DNA of 64,000 bases, from the NCBI GenBank assembly GCA_018714105.1, contig DVNW01000003.1, forward strand, positions 38,321 through 102,320, given 5' to 3'. Within the stretch, counting starts at the first letter, position 1; each line of letters begins with the position of its first letter. Both the position numbers and the translations under genes were made by a program. The notes under the pieces were generated by a model. The model saw nothing but the letters and a program-made list of their open reading frames with translations. It was not told the origin of the DNA and did no database searches. This DNA comes from Candidatus Faecicola pullistercoris. Lineage in GTDB: Bacteria > Bacillota > Clostridia > Christensenellales > CAG-917. Below are positions 1 through 8,686 of this stretch, one piece after another.

Positions 1-825
1 GGCGTCGATTTCGTCTATGAATATAATGCAGGGCATATTGCGTTTGGCCTGGTCGAACAGGTCTCTTACCCTGGACGCGCCCACGCCTACGAACATCTCC
101 ACGAAGTCCGAACCGCTTATACTGAAAAAGGGAACGTTGGCTTCGCCCGCGACGGCTTTGGCAAACAGCGTTTTGCCCGTACCGGGAGAGCCTACGAGAA
201 GCACGCCTTTGGGTATTCTGGCGCCCGCGTCGGTAAACCTTTTGGGGTTTTTAAGAAAGTCGACTATCTCGCGAAGTTCTTCTTTTTCCTCTTCCGCGCC
301 CGCCACGTCGGTGAAGCGCACCTTTACGTTCTGATTAACGCGGGCTTTGGTCTTGCCGAAATTCAGAGCGGAAGAATTCGCGCCCTGGGTCTGCTTGTAA
401 ATAAAATAGAACAGCACGAACAAAAGCACCATGCCGATAAGCGGAATGCCTATCGAGAACAGCATCGCGTTTTTACTGGGGTTATCGTAAGTAACCGTGG
501 GAACGGTTTGCCCTTCGGGCAGGTCCTCGATTACCTTATACAGCTGTTCCACGTTTCTGTCGGGAACGTAAACGGTATAGTCGGAGCGCTTCGGAAAAGC
601 GTTGTCCGTGATTTTGCTGTCGACCTTGCGCGCTTTTACCACGTAATCGCCCGAAATATAGATATCCGAAATTTCTCCTTTCCGGATTTTATCGAGAAGG
701 CCGCCCTCGCCGCCGTAGCTTATTGTTTCGCCCTCGCCGCCGGGCAGAAGGAATATCAGAAGCAACAATACGGCCACCATGATACCGAAAGTGAACAGCC
801 CTCTGTATTTGTAAGATTTTTTCAC
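1..825 (-). CDS. ftsH: ATP-dependent zinc metalloprotease FtsH, 5' part only
   Basis: Membrane AAA+ protease that extracts and degrades misassembled membrane proteins and some regulators. 275 codons are present; the 3' part with the rest of the AAA domain and the HEXXH zinc-protease domain lies left of the window. The start is GTG at 825 with a GGAGG ribosome site at about 834-839. Residues about 10-27 and 121-141 are membrane segments enclosing an external domain, the usual FtsH topology. The AAA domain follows with Walker A read as GSPGTGKT (most FtsH have GPPGTGKT), the [19 protein letters not shown] pore-loop region, and Walker [10 protein letters not shown] exactly at the window edge. 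Expressed from its own minus-strand promoter. Confidence 0.96.
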   Translation of the reverse strand, partial: MKKSYKYRGLFTFGIMVAVLLLLIFLLPGGEGETISYGGEGGLLDKIRKGEISDIYISGDYVVKARKVDSKITDNAFPKRSDYTVYVPDRNVEQLYKVIEDLPEGQTVPTVTYDNPSKNAMLFSIGIPLIGMVLLFVLFYFIYKQTQGANSSALNFGKTKARVNQNVKVRFTDVAGAEEEKEELREIVDFLKNPKRFTDAGARIPKGVLLVGSPGTGKTLFAKAVAGEANVPFFSISGSDFVEMFVGVGASRVRDLFDQAKRNMPCIIFIDEIDA

Positions 826-932
826 TTAATAAAGCCTCCACAGCATAATAAATAAAACTATAACAAAATGGTTAAAAATACATTAAAGCATAAGGGAATA
901 TACTTTTTCCGGAATTATTATAGTTATATTAT

Positions 933-960
933 ATTATACCATAAATACAGAAAAAATCAA
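933..960 (-). promoter_or_regulatory. Predicted sigma-A promoter of ftsH
   Basis: On the minus strand, TTGATT (955-960) and TATAAT (933-938) are separated by 16 bases and point at the ftsH start about 110 bases downstream. The surrounding stretch is strongly A+T-rich. Confidence 0.5.
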
Positions 961-1036
961 TAAGAATACGCAACACTTGAAATTTTGCGAAAAAGCCGAT
1001 TGCACGGCATTGCGCTCAAGCTGTTTCGAAAGCAAG

Positions 1037-1486
1037 TCAGGCAAGGGCAGAGCTTATCATAAACGCTATTTTATCGCCTAATTTCATTATATTATCGTGC
1101 GGTACGGTTAACAGGGTGGTCAAAGAGTTTGCGCCGAAACGGTCGACGACGCCCAGTATGCCTACGTCGCCCACGGGGCAGGTTTTGCCGGTAACGGCCT
1201 TTTTGGGGTTGACTCCCGAGGCGGTTATCCTGATCTTGCCGACGGCGTCCTCTCTGCCGAGCGCGGCGTCCACCGCTATCAGAGTGCTGTCGGGATGCAC
1301 TTTTTTTATAAAATCGATGTATGCTTTGTAATTTCGGCCGTTTACGCTGCGTTCCGTAGTGCCGTATACGTAATGGCGCACGTTGTATTTTCGGGTGAGC
1401 AGATCGCCCACCACGGGGCCCAGGCTGTCGCCCGCTATTTTCTCGCTGCCTATGCACAAAATAACCGCCGGTTTCTGGTTAATCAA
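1037..1486 (-). CDS. yyaC: YyaC-family spore protease-like protein (DUF1256)
   Basis: 149-residue protein of the YyaC/DUF1256 family, related in fold to the germination protease GPR and to hydrogenase maturation proteases. It begins with the family hallmark CIGSEKIAGDSLGPVVGDLL (residues 11-30), where the conserved acidic residues lie, then an IAVDAALG strand-turn and GDVGILGVV. The start is TTG at 1486, chosen because AGGAGG stands 8 bases upstream; no ATG fits. The family is nearly confined to endospore-forming Firmicutes and their relatives, so it marks the lineage, but it does not prove that this organism sporulates. Family known, cleavage target not established. Confidence 0.88.
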   Translation of the reverse strand: MINQKPAVILCIGSEKIAGDSLGPVVGDLLTRKYNVRHYVYGTTERSVNGRNYKAYIDFIKKVHPDSTLIAVDAALGREDAVGKIRITASGVNPKKAVTGKTCPVGDVGILGVVDRFGANSLTTLLTVPHDNIMKLGDKIAFMISSALA

Positions 1487-1551
1487 CGCTGTTTCCTCCT
1501 GTCGCTTTTAATTTTTATTGACAACGAAAGGAATTTTTATACGTTATTTGG

Positions 1552-1580
1552 TTGCAAAAAAGGGTAAATAACATTATAAT
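1552..1580 (+). promoter_or_regulatory. Predicted promoter of the CvpA-like gene
   Basis: TTGCAA (1552-1557) and TATAAT (1575-1580) with a 17-base spacer, about 75 bases before the gene. A TTGACA lies further upstream (about 1519-1524) but lacks a good -10 at the right distance. Confidence 0.5.
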
Positions 1581-1655
1581 TATTGTGTATATTATCCGGA
1601 AAAAGCGGATATAACTTATTCTACGGGCAAATTCTTGCACCGAGGAGGAAATACC

Positions 1656-2420
1656 TTGTTCGTATTGGGTGGTTTTGCAATCGGATACGTTGACGTCGCT
1701 ATAATCTGCGTCGCGGTTATTGCTCTTATCGTGGGCGCGATAGGCGGTTTCCGCAATGCGCTGGAAAAGGGCTTTTTCGGCAGGATTATAGTTTTAAGTC
1801 TTTCGCTTATAGTTGCAATCGGGCTTGTTCACGGGATAGGCAATCTTTCCACGCCCGTTAAAAAACTGGGATTTTATACCGACACTCAACAGAAAATCGC
1901 GTCGTCCATTTCTTCCGGCAGCGAGCTTATGAACAGCGAGGTGTACTATTTCGAGGGCGTCCTGTACGTTACGGTGGACGGGAAAGAAGTTTCGCTAAGC
2001 GAGGCGCTTTCTTCCTTCGATAACCAGACTCTCAACGCCGCGCTTTCCAAACTCATTTCGCCCGAACTGGTAAACAGTTTCGAAGAGCCCACTCTTGCGA
2101 ATATTTTTGCGGGCATGGCCACCGAGGCGATATTCATAGCGGGCGCGTTTATCGTGCTTGCCGTTGTTTTCACGCTGTTGTCGTTTATGCTGTGCAAACT
2201 TATCAGAAAATCGTCCGAGTCCAACGACGGCGTTGTCGTGTTCGACAGGATTCTTGGCGCGGCCGCTCAGCTCGTGCTTGCCGCCGCAATCGTGGGAGGA
2301 TTGCTGTTTGCGGTGTTCGTATTCCGCGAAAACGCGCAGATGGCACCCGTTATGGAATACGTCAACTATTCGGTAATAGCCGGCAAACTGTTCGAGCTTT
2401 TCGGTCAGTTCGGTATCTGA
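1656..2420 (+). CDS. CvpA-like four-helix membrane protein
   Basis: 254-residue integral membrane protein. Start TTG at 1656 is preferred over the upstream in-frame TTG because a strong GAGGAGG sits at about 1642-1648. Residues about 11-31 and 40-60 are hydrophobic, then an about 90-residue loop, then helices at about 160-183 and 200-222. The first helix pair with a Gly-rich turn followed by Arg (about residues 27-33) resembles the CvpA/colicin-V-production family, which in Firmicutes is a small membrane protein of unclear role. The long external loop is larger than in typical CvpA. Single-gene unit between its own promoter and terminator. Confidence 0.6.
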   Translation: MFVLGGFAIGYVDVAIICVAVIALIVGAIGGFRNALEKGFFGRIIVLSLSLIVAIGLVHGIGNLSTPVKKLGFYTDTQQKIASSISSGSELMNSEVYYFEGVLYVTVDGKEVSLSEALSSFDNQTLNAALSKLISPELVNSFEEPTLANIFAGMATEAIFIAGAFIVLAVVFTLLSFMLCKLIRKSSESNDGVVVFDRILGAAAQLVLAAAIVGGLLFAVFVFRENAQMAPVMEYVNYSVIAGKLFELFGQFGI

Positions 2421-2441
2421 ACAGTATATAAAGTCTGTTTG

Positions 2442-2474
2442 AAAAGAGACAAAGTTTGTCTCTTTTATTTTTTA
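2442..2474 (+). terminator. Rho-independent terminator after the CvpA-like gene
   Basis: AAAAGAGACA and TGTCTCTTTT form a 10-bp stem with a short AAGT loop, followed by a T-rich run. Confidence 0.85.
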
Positions 2475-2549
2475 TGCCATTATTTTACAGCGCTCCCTTC
2501 TTTTCGGGCACGCGGAGGCGGAGGCTAGGGTCCGCGATAAAGATTTTAC

Positions 2550-2578
2550 TTGCAAAAGGCCCGCTTTTAGTGTATTAT
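2550..2578 (+). promoter_or_regulatory. Predicted promoter of the repeat protein gene
   Basis: TTGCAA (2550-2555) and TATTAT (2573-2578), spacer 17. Lies about 60 bases before the GGGAGG ribosome site of the next gene. Confidence 0.5.
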
Positions 2579-2640
2579 TAAACAGTAAATAGTTTTAACA
2601 GGCGTATGCGCTCTCCGCGGGCGCGCGTCGGGAGGTTTTT

Positions 2641-5600
2641 ATGAAAGGATTCGGCGGAAGACTTCTGACTTTTGTTTTCGGTATGATTACCGGCATAATC
2701 GTTTTCGTGCTGGGGTTGGGCGGCGCGCTGTACGGCATAGTGACCAGCGTGAAGGTCAGCCAGATCGAAGAAAAAACGGGTACCGATTATACCGCAGGCA
2801 CGCCCGTTGCCGACATGTCGCTGCTGCAACTGTTCAACAAGCTGAAAGAAACCGTTGCCGACAAGGACAATATTACGCTTGCTTCCATTGAAGAGGTTTA
2901 CGGCATCGACCTTGTAGCCAAAATAGAAAGCGCGCTCGAAATTCAGGCCGAAAACAAAACGGTGCTCGTTAAGGCCGACGAACTTGCCGCGTACGACGTC
3001 GAACAGTCTTTGGGCAGGCTCAACAGATACGTATTCAACGACGAGACCAAAGCCATAGAACTTCAGACGTATACCGACGCCGAAGGCAACGTCAAGGCAC
3101 AGCAGCTTCCCGTAGTGAAGGCGGCCTTCGTGGACGGCAAAAATACCGCGGGCGGCAATTACAGCGTTTATTTTAACGGAACGCAGAACGTGATTCAGTT
3201 CAAACTCACCGACACGTTCGAGGACAAGACCGCAAGATATACGGTCAGCGCCGCGGGCGAACTTACCGAAAGCGCGAGCGGAGCCTACATAAAACTTCAC
3301 GACGGAATGAAGGATTTGCTTAAAGATACCAAGCTGATGTCGGTATCGGCAAATCTCAATCTCGTAATAAACATGCTCACGCTGGATTCGATTTCGGCAA
3401 ACTTCAATCTCGCTCTTCCCGACATGAGTCTTATTCAGGACTACGAAAACCTGCCCGTAATGCAGGGTATACAGGCCATTATCGAGGAAATCAACGGCGC
3501 GTCCGATAAAACTTTCGGCGAAATAGAGGAGCTGCTGGGGCTCTCGCTCGGCGAGGGCGGAGTAGCCGATTTCATAAGCAGTTACAAAATCAGCGAAATT
3601 AACAAGGCCGTCGAGGAAATGACCGTCGGCGACCTCAAAGACGATATAGACCGCGACATTTACGTCAGAGTAAGCGACTTTTCGGCGTATAACGAAGGCG
3701 AAGGGCTGCCCGCATACGTAAACAAATTCGATCTTACGGGCGCCCGGCCCGCACTTACCGCAAAAGGTTCGGTTAAAAACGGCGAGAACTATGTCATAGC
3801 TACCGACGGCGAGAATCTTACCATAAGCGAAATAGTGGACGGCACGCCTCAGGAAAGAACGGAAAAATTCGTCGTTATAACCAATACCGACGGCAAAAAC
3901 GAGATAGTAGCCTATGACGAAACGGCTCACGCGGGCCTCGAAGTGTACGTAAGAGTACACGAGGGAAGCGGTATTTTAAGCGTCCTTGCAGGCACTAATC
4001 TAAACTCTTTCGACAGCACGGTAGGGACCATTAAACTGGGCGACGTCATGGATATTTACGAAAGCGATACATACGTTCAGTCCGATTCGGGCGAATACGC
4101 TCTGGTAGACGGCGCTTTCGTGCCCTACGAAGAGAGTATGGGCGATACCTATATCCGTTACACCCTTAAAGAAAAGAGCCAGAAAATACTTATCGAACTT
4201 CGCAACACCACTCTCGATAACCTTTCTTCAAAAATGAAGGAACTTACCATAAGCTCCATGCTTGACGGTTTCGACAGGGATATTTACGCACTGTATACCG
4301 ACATCACCGCTGCCGCCGAGGGAGACCTTATCGACGGCTACATCAGCAGGGTGGAAAACGGCAGCCTTGCCGCGGCCGACGATCAGATCCGCGTAACTGC
4401 TGAAATGAAGTCGGGCGAAAGATATACGCTTAAAGATTTCGGCGGCACGCTCAAAATAGTTTACGACGCAGAGGGCGAATACGTGAAGGTTCACGAGGGA
4501 ACCAGCACCGCCGCTCTTAAAGCGCTTGCCGACGCAAGCCTCGACAACATGAATTCGGTAATAGAAAACCTTATTCTCGGCGAGGTTATGGAAATCGAAA
4601 GAGCGGACGTATTCGAAGTATGCGCGGACGACGCCTGCGCTCACTCCAAACATTACAAATACCTGGACGGCATAGGCTACGTCAAGGCCGAGGCCGGATA
4701 TGCGGGAACCAAATATTATAAGGCGGTTGAAAAGAGCAGCGAGCTTATGATAAGGCTTGCCGACACCAAGGTTACCGAAATAGGCGCGGAGGCGCAGGCG
4801 ATTATGGACGAACTCAAACTTTCGGACGTAATAGAAATCGACGCCGACAGATACCGCGACATTACGGCCGAGGAATACGCCGCGCTTGCTTCTGCGGACG
4901 TCGAATCGCTTAAATCCTACGCCGTAATCACATCGACCGACGCCGACGTGCCGGGGCTCATTCCCGGAATGGCGTATTCCATCCTGAGGCGCGAAGGCAA
5001 ATACGTTATCAACGGCGCGGAATACGACGCTCTTCCCGCGCAGGAATTTATAAAATACCGCATTTACGAGGGGCTTGACAACGTGCTCATGAAAAAGCTG
5101 AGCGGCATAACCGTAAACTACGTGGCCGCGGCGATGAAGGACGTCGTCAAGGACGTACGCCTTTGCGAAGTAATTACGATAGACGTCGACGAGTTCGATG
5201 CCGTTACCGACACGGCGGCCATAGCCGAGGCTTTTGCCGAGGGTAACCTGTTCAAAAAGGCGGATAACGGCTACTGGTACGTAATAGTCACCGACGCCCC
5301 GCTGCCCGGCGATACCGAAGGATATTATGTAAGAACCTACGAAGGTTCCGACAACGCAATAATTAAAAAACTTGCCAACGTCTGCATCGGCGAAGTCAGC
5401 CGTTATATGCAGGACGCGGTAAACGATACCACTTTCGGAGAGCTTAATATAGGCGGCAGCGACGAAAAGGGCATCTTCCAGCAGCCCGCCATCAAAAACG
5501 CCAAAATCAGCGAGATAGACGACGCCATCAAATCCACCCTCGAACAGGCCACTCTCGTACAGATTAACGATTGGGCAAACCTGGGGATCGAGGAAGGCAA

Positions 5601-5724
5601 CCTGCTTCTTACCGTGCTCGGAAACATGACTATCAAGGATTTCTTCACCGCGGTCAAGAACAATATAAGCCTGGACGGAAGCGGAAACGTGGTTATTTCC
5701 TTTCCGTCGCCCGTAGCGCCGTGA
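2641..5724 (+). CDS. Large membrane-anchored repeat protein, function unknown
   Basis: 1027 residues. The start ATG follows GGGAGG closely. Residues about 8-36 form one uncleaved-looking signal anchor rich in Gly (FGMITGIIVFVLGLGGALYG); no lipobox and no LPXTG is visible, so the bulk is probably outside the membrane, tethered at its N-terminus. From about residue 445 onward at least six degenerate units of 70-115 residues follow, each containing a pattern near 'L-A-(D/N)-x-(T/S)-hydrophobic ... hydrophobic-(G/S/D)-(E/D)-V-M-(D/E)-I-(D/E)'. Composition is acidic with no cysteine clusters. I do not recognise a catalytic domain; a cell-surface scaffold or envelope-spacing protein is only a guess. 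The next gene overlaps its stop codon. Confidence 0.8.
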   Translation: MKGFGGRLLTFVFGMITGIIVFVLGLGGALYGIVTSVKVSQIEEKTGTDYTAGTPVADMSLLQLFNKLKETVADKDNITLASIEEVYGIDLVAKIESALEIQAENKTVLVKADELAAYDVEQSLGRLNRYVFNDETKAIELQTYTDAEGNVKAQQLPVVKAAFVDGKNTAGGNYSVYFNGTQNVIQFKLTDTFEDKTARYTVSAAGELTESASGAYIKLHDGMKDLLKDTKLMSVSANLNLVINMLTLDSISANFNLALPDMSLIQDYENLPVMQGIQAIIEEINGASDKTFGEIEELLGLSLGEGGVADFISSYKISEINKAVEEMTVGDLKDDIDRDIYVRVSDFSAYNEGEGLPAYVNKFDLTGARPALTAKGSVKNGENYVIATDGENLTISEIVDGTPQERTEKFVVITNTDGKNEIVAYDETAHAGLEVYVRVHEGSGILSVLAGTNLNSFDSTVGTIKLGDVMDIYESDTYVQSDSGEYALVDGAFVPYEESMGDTYIRYTLKEKSQKILIELRNTTLDNLSSKMKELTISSMLDGFDRDIYALYTDITAAAEGDLIDGYISRVENGSLAAADDQIRVTAEMKSGERYTLKDFGGTLKIVYDAEGEYVKVHEGTSTAALKALADASLDNMNSVIENLILGEVMEIERADVFEVCADDACAHSKHYKYLDGIGYVKAEAGYAGTKYYKAVEKSSELMIRLADTKVTEIGAEAQAIMDELKLSDVIEIDADRYRDITAEEYAALASADVESLKSYAVITSTDADVPGLIPGMAYSILRREGKYVINGAEYDALPAQEFIKYRIYEGLDNVLMKKLSGITVNYVAAAMKDVVKDVRLCEVITIDVDEFDAVTDTAAIAEAFAEGNLFKKADNGYWYVIVTDAPLPGDTEGYYVRTYEGSDNAIIKKLANVCIGEVSRYMQDAVNDTTFGELNIGGSDEKGIFQQPAIKNAKISEIDDAIKSTLEQATLVQINDWANLGIEEGNLLLTVLGNMTIKDFFTAVKNNISLDGSGNVVISFPSPVAP
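3980..5500 (+). repeat. Degenerate protein-coding tandem repeats in the 1027-residue protein
   Basis: Repeat units begin with related codon strings at about 3982 (LAGTNLNSF), 4198 (LRNTTLDNL), 4522 (LADASLDNM), 4756 (LADTKVTEI), 5098 (LSGITVNYV) and 5368 (LANVCIGEV), i.e. residues about 448, 520, 628, 706, 820 and 910. Each is followed about 15-20 residues later by a motif such as IKLGDVMDI, LTISSMLDG, LILGEVMEI, LKLSDVIEI or VRLCEVITI. Similarity is at the protein level only; the DNA is well diverged. Confidence 0.7.
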
Positions 5725-6299
5725 CGGAAATTATAATCCGGCCGTATCAAAGCCGCGACAGAGAGGCCGTGAGGCGGGTATGCCTTGCGACCTCGGACTA
5801 CGGCCCGAAAAACACGGAAGTACTGTATACCCTGTATTGCGATTATTATATCGAGCAGGAACCCGAAAACGTCTTCGTGGCAGACGCGGGCGGCGAGGCT
5901 GCAGGATACGTCCTTTGCGCCGAAGACGAGAAAAAATATCTGCAAAACTATAAAAAACACTATTTTAAAAGGCTAAAAAAGGCAAGTAAACTTATGTTTT
6001 TGTCAAAACTGCTGGAAAACGCATATAACCGCAGATTTGCAAAGGCATATCCGGCGCATCTGCATATCGACATCGAACCGCCCTATCAGCGGCAGGGCGT
6101 CGGACACAGGCTTATGGACGCGCTTATTTCCGAACTCGGACGAAAAGGCATTAAGGGCGTAAGGCTGACCGTTGCGGCCGACAATAAAAAAGGCGTCAAC
6201 TTTTACCTGAAATACGGCTTTGAAAAACTGGCTTCGCCGGGCGGCAGGGCGTACGTGATGGGTTATAAAATAAAGGCGAATACCGTTGACAAAAATTAA
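5721..6299 (+). CDS. GNAT family N-acetyltransferase
   Basis: 192-residue acetyl-CoA-dependent N-acetyltransferase. The GTG start at 5721 overlaps the TGA stop of the repeat protein, with no separate ribosome site, so translation is probably coupled. The C-terminal half carries GNAT motif A, HIDIEPPYQRQGVGHRLMDA at about residues 113-132, with the Q-x-x-G-x-G pyrophosphate-binding loop, then motif B around FYLKYGFEKL. The N-terminal half has an unusual basic insertion (KKHYFKRLKKASK). Substrate cannot be read from sequence. Its coupling to the surface repeat protein may matter or may simply reflect gene packing. Confidence 0.85.
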   Translation: MTEIIIRPYQSRDREAVRRVCLATSDYGPKNTEVLYTLYCDYYIEQEPENVFVADAGGEAAGYVLCAEDEKKYLQNYKKHYFKRLKKASKLMFLSKLLENAYNRRFAKAYPAHLHIDIEPPYQRQGVGHRLMDALISELGRKGIKGVRLTVAADNKKGVNFYLKYGFEKLASPGGRAYVMGYKIKANTVDKN

Positions 6300-6315
6300 T
6301 CGGTACGTATATAAT
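6286..6315 (+). promoter_or_regulatory. Sigma-A promoter of the cysE-cysS operon
   Basis: Consensus TTGACA (6286-6291) and TATAAT (6310-6315), spacer 18. The -35 lies inside the last codons of the GNAT gene. It drives the T-box leader. Confidence 0.8.
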
Positions 6316-6339
6316 ATATTAAACCGAATAAGGCGTTGA

Positions 6340-6537
6340 GAAACAAGAGTATTTTTCCACGGTCGCCAAGAGAGCAGCGGTCGTCGGCTGAAAGCCGCTG
6401 TGCGAACGGAAAAAGAAAGTGCGGTTTCGAGCCTTTGCGGAGGAAATGCCGCAACGGGCGCTCCCGATACAGGGCAAGCTACTGACAGGTGGATAACGAT
6501 TTTTAAAGGTCGTCCTTTCGGGCGGCCTTATTTTTAT
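6340..6537 (+). promoter_or_regulatory. T-box riboswitch, tRNA-Cys responsive
   Basis: Untranslated leader that senses uncharged tRNA and prevents termination when it binds. Visible parts: the stem I AGAGAG element (6369-6374), a CAGCGG/CCGCTG stem, a putative specifier TGC (6420-6422, a Cys codon followed by a purine), the T-box core AGGTGGATAACGA (6487-6499), and the terminator AAGGTCGTCC-TTTC-GGGCGGCCTT with ATTTTTAT (6506-6537). The core TGGA would pair with a tRNA 3' end UCCA; tRNA-Cys normally has U73, which supports a Cys specificity. The downstream genes, serine acetyltransferase and cysteinyl-tRNA synthetase, agree. The exact specifier position is inferred from the linear sequence. 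Confidence 0.9.
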
Positions 6538-6560
6538 CCCGAAAGGGGAAGGAGAAAGCC

Positions 6561-7277
6561 ATGTTTTCAAGCATAAAAGCCGATCTTGCCGCCGTGCTCG
6601 AAAAAGATCCCGCGGCAACGGGCAAATTTACCGTAATGCTTACTTATCCCGGGTTTAAGGCTCTTTTTAACCACAGGATAGCGCACTGGCTGTACAACAG
6701 AAAATTCAAACTGCTAGCAAGGCTTATAGCCAGGCGTTCAAGGCGCGTTACGGGTATAGAAATCCATCCCGCCGCCAAAATAGGAAAGGGCGTGTTTATC
6801 GACCACGGCGCGGGCGTGGTTATAGGCGAAACGGCCGAAGTGGGTAACAACGTGGTCTTGTATCAGGGCGTTACGCTGGGCGGCACGGGCAAGCATACAG
6901 GAAAGAGGCACCCCACTATCGAGGACGACGTTATGATATCGGCAGGCGCAAAAGTTCTGGGCCCCTTTACCGTGGGCAAGGGCAGCAAAATAGGCGCCGG
7001 CAGCGTTGTGCTCAAACCCGTACCTCCTTACAGTACCGTGGTGGGCGTGCCGGGCAGAATTGTGAAACAGAACGGAAAGCGCATTGCCGATATGGATCAG
7101 GTTCTGCTTCCCGACCCGATAATGGAGGAGTTCCGCAGACTCAATCACCGCATCAGCGAACTGGAAGAAAAGCTCGGCGTAGCTTCGTGCAGATATTCCA
7201 TTTCGGAGGACGTGGACAACCGCCCCGTGGGCGAAGAAGAACTCAAAAAACTCGAAGAACTCGAAGAGGAGAAATAA
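6561..7277 (+). CDS. cysE: Serine O-acetyltransferase
   Basis: Makes O-acetyl-L-serine from serine and acetyl-CoA, the first step of cysteine synthesis in the cytoplasm. 238 residues. The N-terminal helical domain (about 1-65) is followed by a left-handed beta-helix of hexapeptide repeats (IHPAAKIGKGVFIDHGAGVV and onward, about 70-165) containing the family residues DHG and HPTI. The C-terminus has an added, charged coiled tail (about 190-238) of the kind seen in Firmicute CysE. Ribosome site AAGGGGAAGGAG. It is the first gene after the Cys T-box and is followed one base later by cysS, so cysteine supply and cysteine charging respond to the same signal. Confidence 0.96.
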   Translation: MFSSIKADLAAVLEKDPAATGKFTVMLTYPGFKALFNHRIAHWLYNRKFKLLARLIARRSRRVTGIEIHPAAKIGKGVFIDHGAGVVIGETAEVGNNVVLYQGVTLGGTGKHTGKRHPTIEDDVMISAGAKVLGPFTVGKGSKIGAGSVVLKPVPPYSTVVGVPGRIVKQNGKRIADMDQVLLPDPIMEEFRRLNHRISELEEKLGVASCRYSISEDVDNRPVGEEELKKLEELEEEK

Positions 7278-7278
7278 T

Positions 7279-8676
7279 ATGCTTAAACTTTACAATACCT
7301 TAACCAGAAAGAAGGAAGAGTTCGTACCTCTGGATTCCAAAAAGGTAACGATGTATTCCTGCGGGCCCACGGTTTACGGCTACGCTCATATAGGAAACAT
7401 GCGCACCTATATTTTTATGGATCTGATAAGGCGCGTGCTGAGGTATGACGGATACAAGATAAAAGGCGTTATGAACATTACCGACGTAGGGCACCTGATG
7501 GCCGACAGCGACGACGGCGAGGATAAAATGGAAAAGGCCGCAAAGGAACAGCAGAAGAGCCCTTACGAAATCGCCGAACACTATACAAAGGCCTTTTTCG
7601 AGGACCTTGAAAGGCTCAATATCGGCCGTCCCGAGATAATAGCAAAGGCTACCGAGCACATTCCCGAAATGATAGACTTCGTCAAGGAGCTTCAGAACAA
7701 GGGCTACGGATACGAAACGTCGGACGGAATATATTACGATATAGCAAAATTCCCCGGGTACGGAAAGCTGTCGGGCGCAAAGCTGGACGAGCAGAAGGCG
7801 GGCGCAAGAGTGGAGGTCAACCCCGAAAAGCACAACGCCGCCGACTTCGCTATATGGAAAAAGGCCGAAAAGGGCCATATAATGCAATGGCCCAGCCCGT
7901 GGGGAATGGGCTATCCGGGCTGGCACATAGAGTGTTCGGCCATGAGCATAAAATATCTGGGCAAGAAATTCGACATACACTCCGGCGGCGTAGATCATAT
8001 TCCCATTCATCACGAAAACGAAATCGCGCAGAACGAGGCCTATACGGGCGAAAAAAGCGTCAATTACTGGCTGCACGGCGAGTTTATGCTGGTGGACAAC
8101 GGAAAGATGAGCAAAAGCCTGGGAAACACCTATACAATCAGTCAGCTGCAGGAAAAAGGATATGACCCCATGGTATTCAGGTTCTTCTGCGAAAACGCGC
8201 ATTACCGCAAAAAACTTAATTTCACATTCGAAGGAATGGACGGCGCGAAAAAGTCGTACGAAAGGCTTCTGAGCACGCTGTATATGCATAAAAAGTCTTC
8301 GGCGGCGGCGCCTGCGGAAGTAATCGAAAAATACAAAACGGAGTTTAACAATGCAATAAACGACGATTTAAATATCCCTTTGGCGCTCGGAGTGCTGTTT
8401 ACCATGCTTAAAGAGCCCAAAAGCTGCGACATATACAAAACGGCGCTCGAATTCGACAAGGTTCTGGGGTTGCGTCTCGACAAGGCAAGACCCGCGGAAG
8501 AGACGGCCGCTGTCGACGTACCCGAGGACGTGATGAAAATAGCGCAGCAGAGGGCCGAGGCCAAAAAGAACAGGGATTACGCCCTGGCCGACGCACTGAG
8601 AGCCGCGGCTGAAGAAAAAGGATACAGAATTATAGATAAGCCCGACGGTTACGTCGTAGTCGCGGCAAACGAGTAG
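7279..8676 (+). CDS. cysS: Cysteinyl-tRNA synthetase
   Basis: Class I aminoacyl-tRNA synthetase that charges tRNA-Cys. 465 residues, the usual length. The zinc Cys is in MYSCGPTVYGYAHIGN (about 24-39), which also contains the HIGH motif as HIGN; the remaining zinc ligands are in WHIECSAMS and HHENE. The KMSKS loop reads NGKMSKSLGN. The C-terminal DALR helical domain follows with KNRDYALADALR. Second gene of the T-box operon; ribosome site GAGGAG. Confidence 0.98.
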   Translation: MLKLYNTLTRKKEEFVPLDSKKVTMYSCGPTVYGYAHIGNMRTYIFMDLIRRVLRYDGYKIKGVMNITDVGHLMADSDDGEDKMEKAAKEQQKSPYEIAEHYTKAFFEDLERLNIGRPEIIAKATEHIPEMIDFVKELQNKGYGYETSDGIYYDIAKFPGYGKLSGAKLDEQKAGARVEVNPEKHNAADFAIWKKAEKGHIMQWPSPWGMGYPGWHIECSAMSIKYLGKKFDIHSGGVDHIPIHHENEIAQNEAYTGEKSVNYWLHGEFMLVDNGKMSKSLGNTYTISQLQEKGYDPMVFRFFCENAHYRKKLNFTFEGMDGAKKSYERLLSTLYMHKKSSAAAPAEVIEKYKTEFNNAINDDLNIPLALGVLFTMLKEPKSCDIYKTALEFDKVLGLRLDKARPAEETAAVDVPEDVMKIAQQRAEAKKNRDYALADALRAAAEEKGYRIIDKPDGYVVVAANE

Positions 8677-8686
8677 AGGAATAACC

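Noticed and set aside
2578..3960. 460-codon open frame on the minus strand
   Set aside because: It lies under the repeat protein gene, is Phe/Val/Tyr-rich like an antisense shadow, and has no ribosome site or family.
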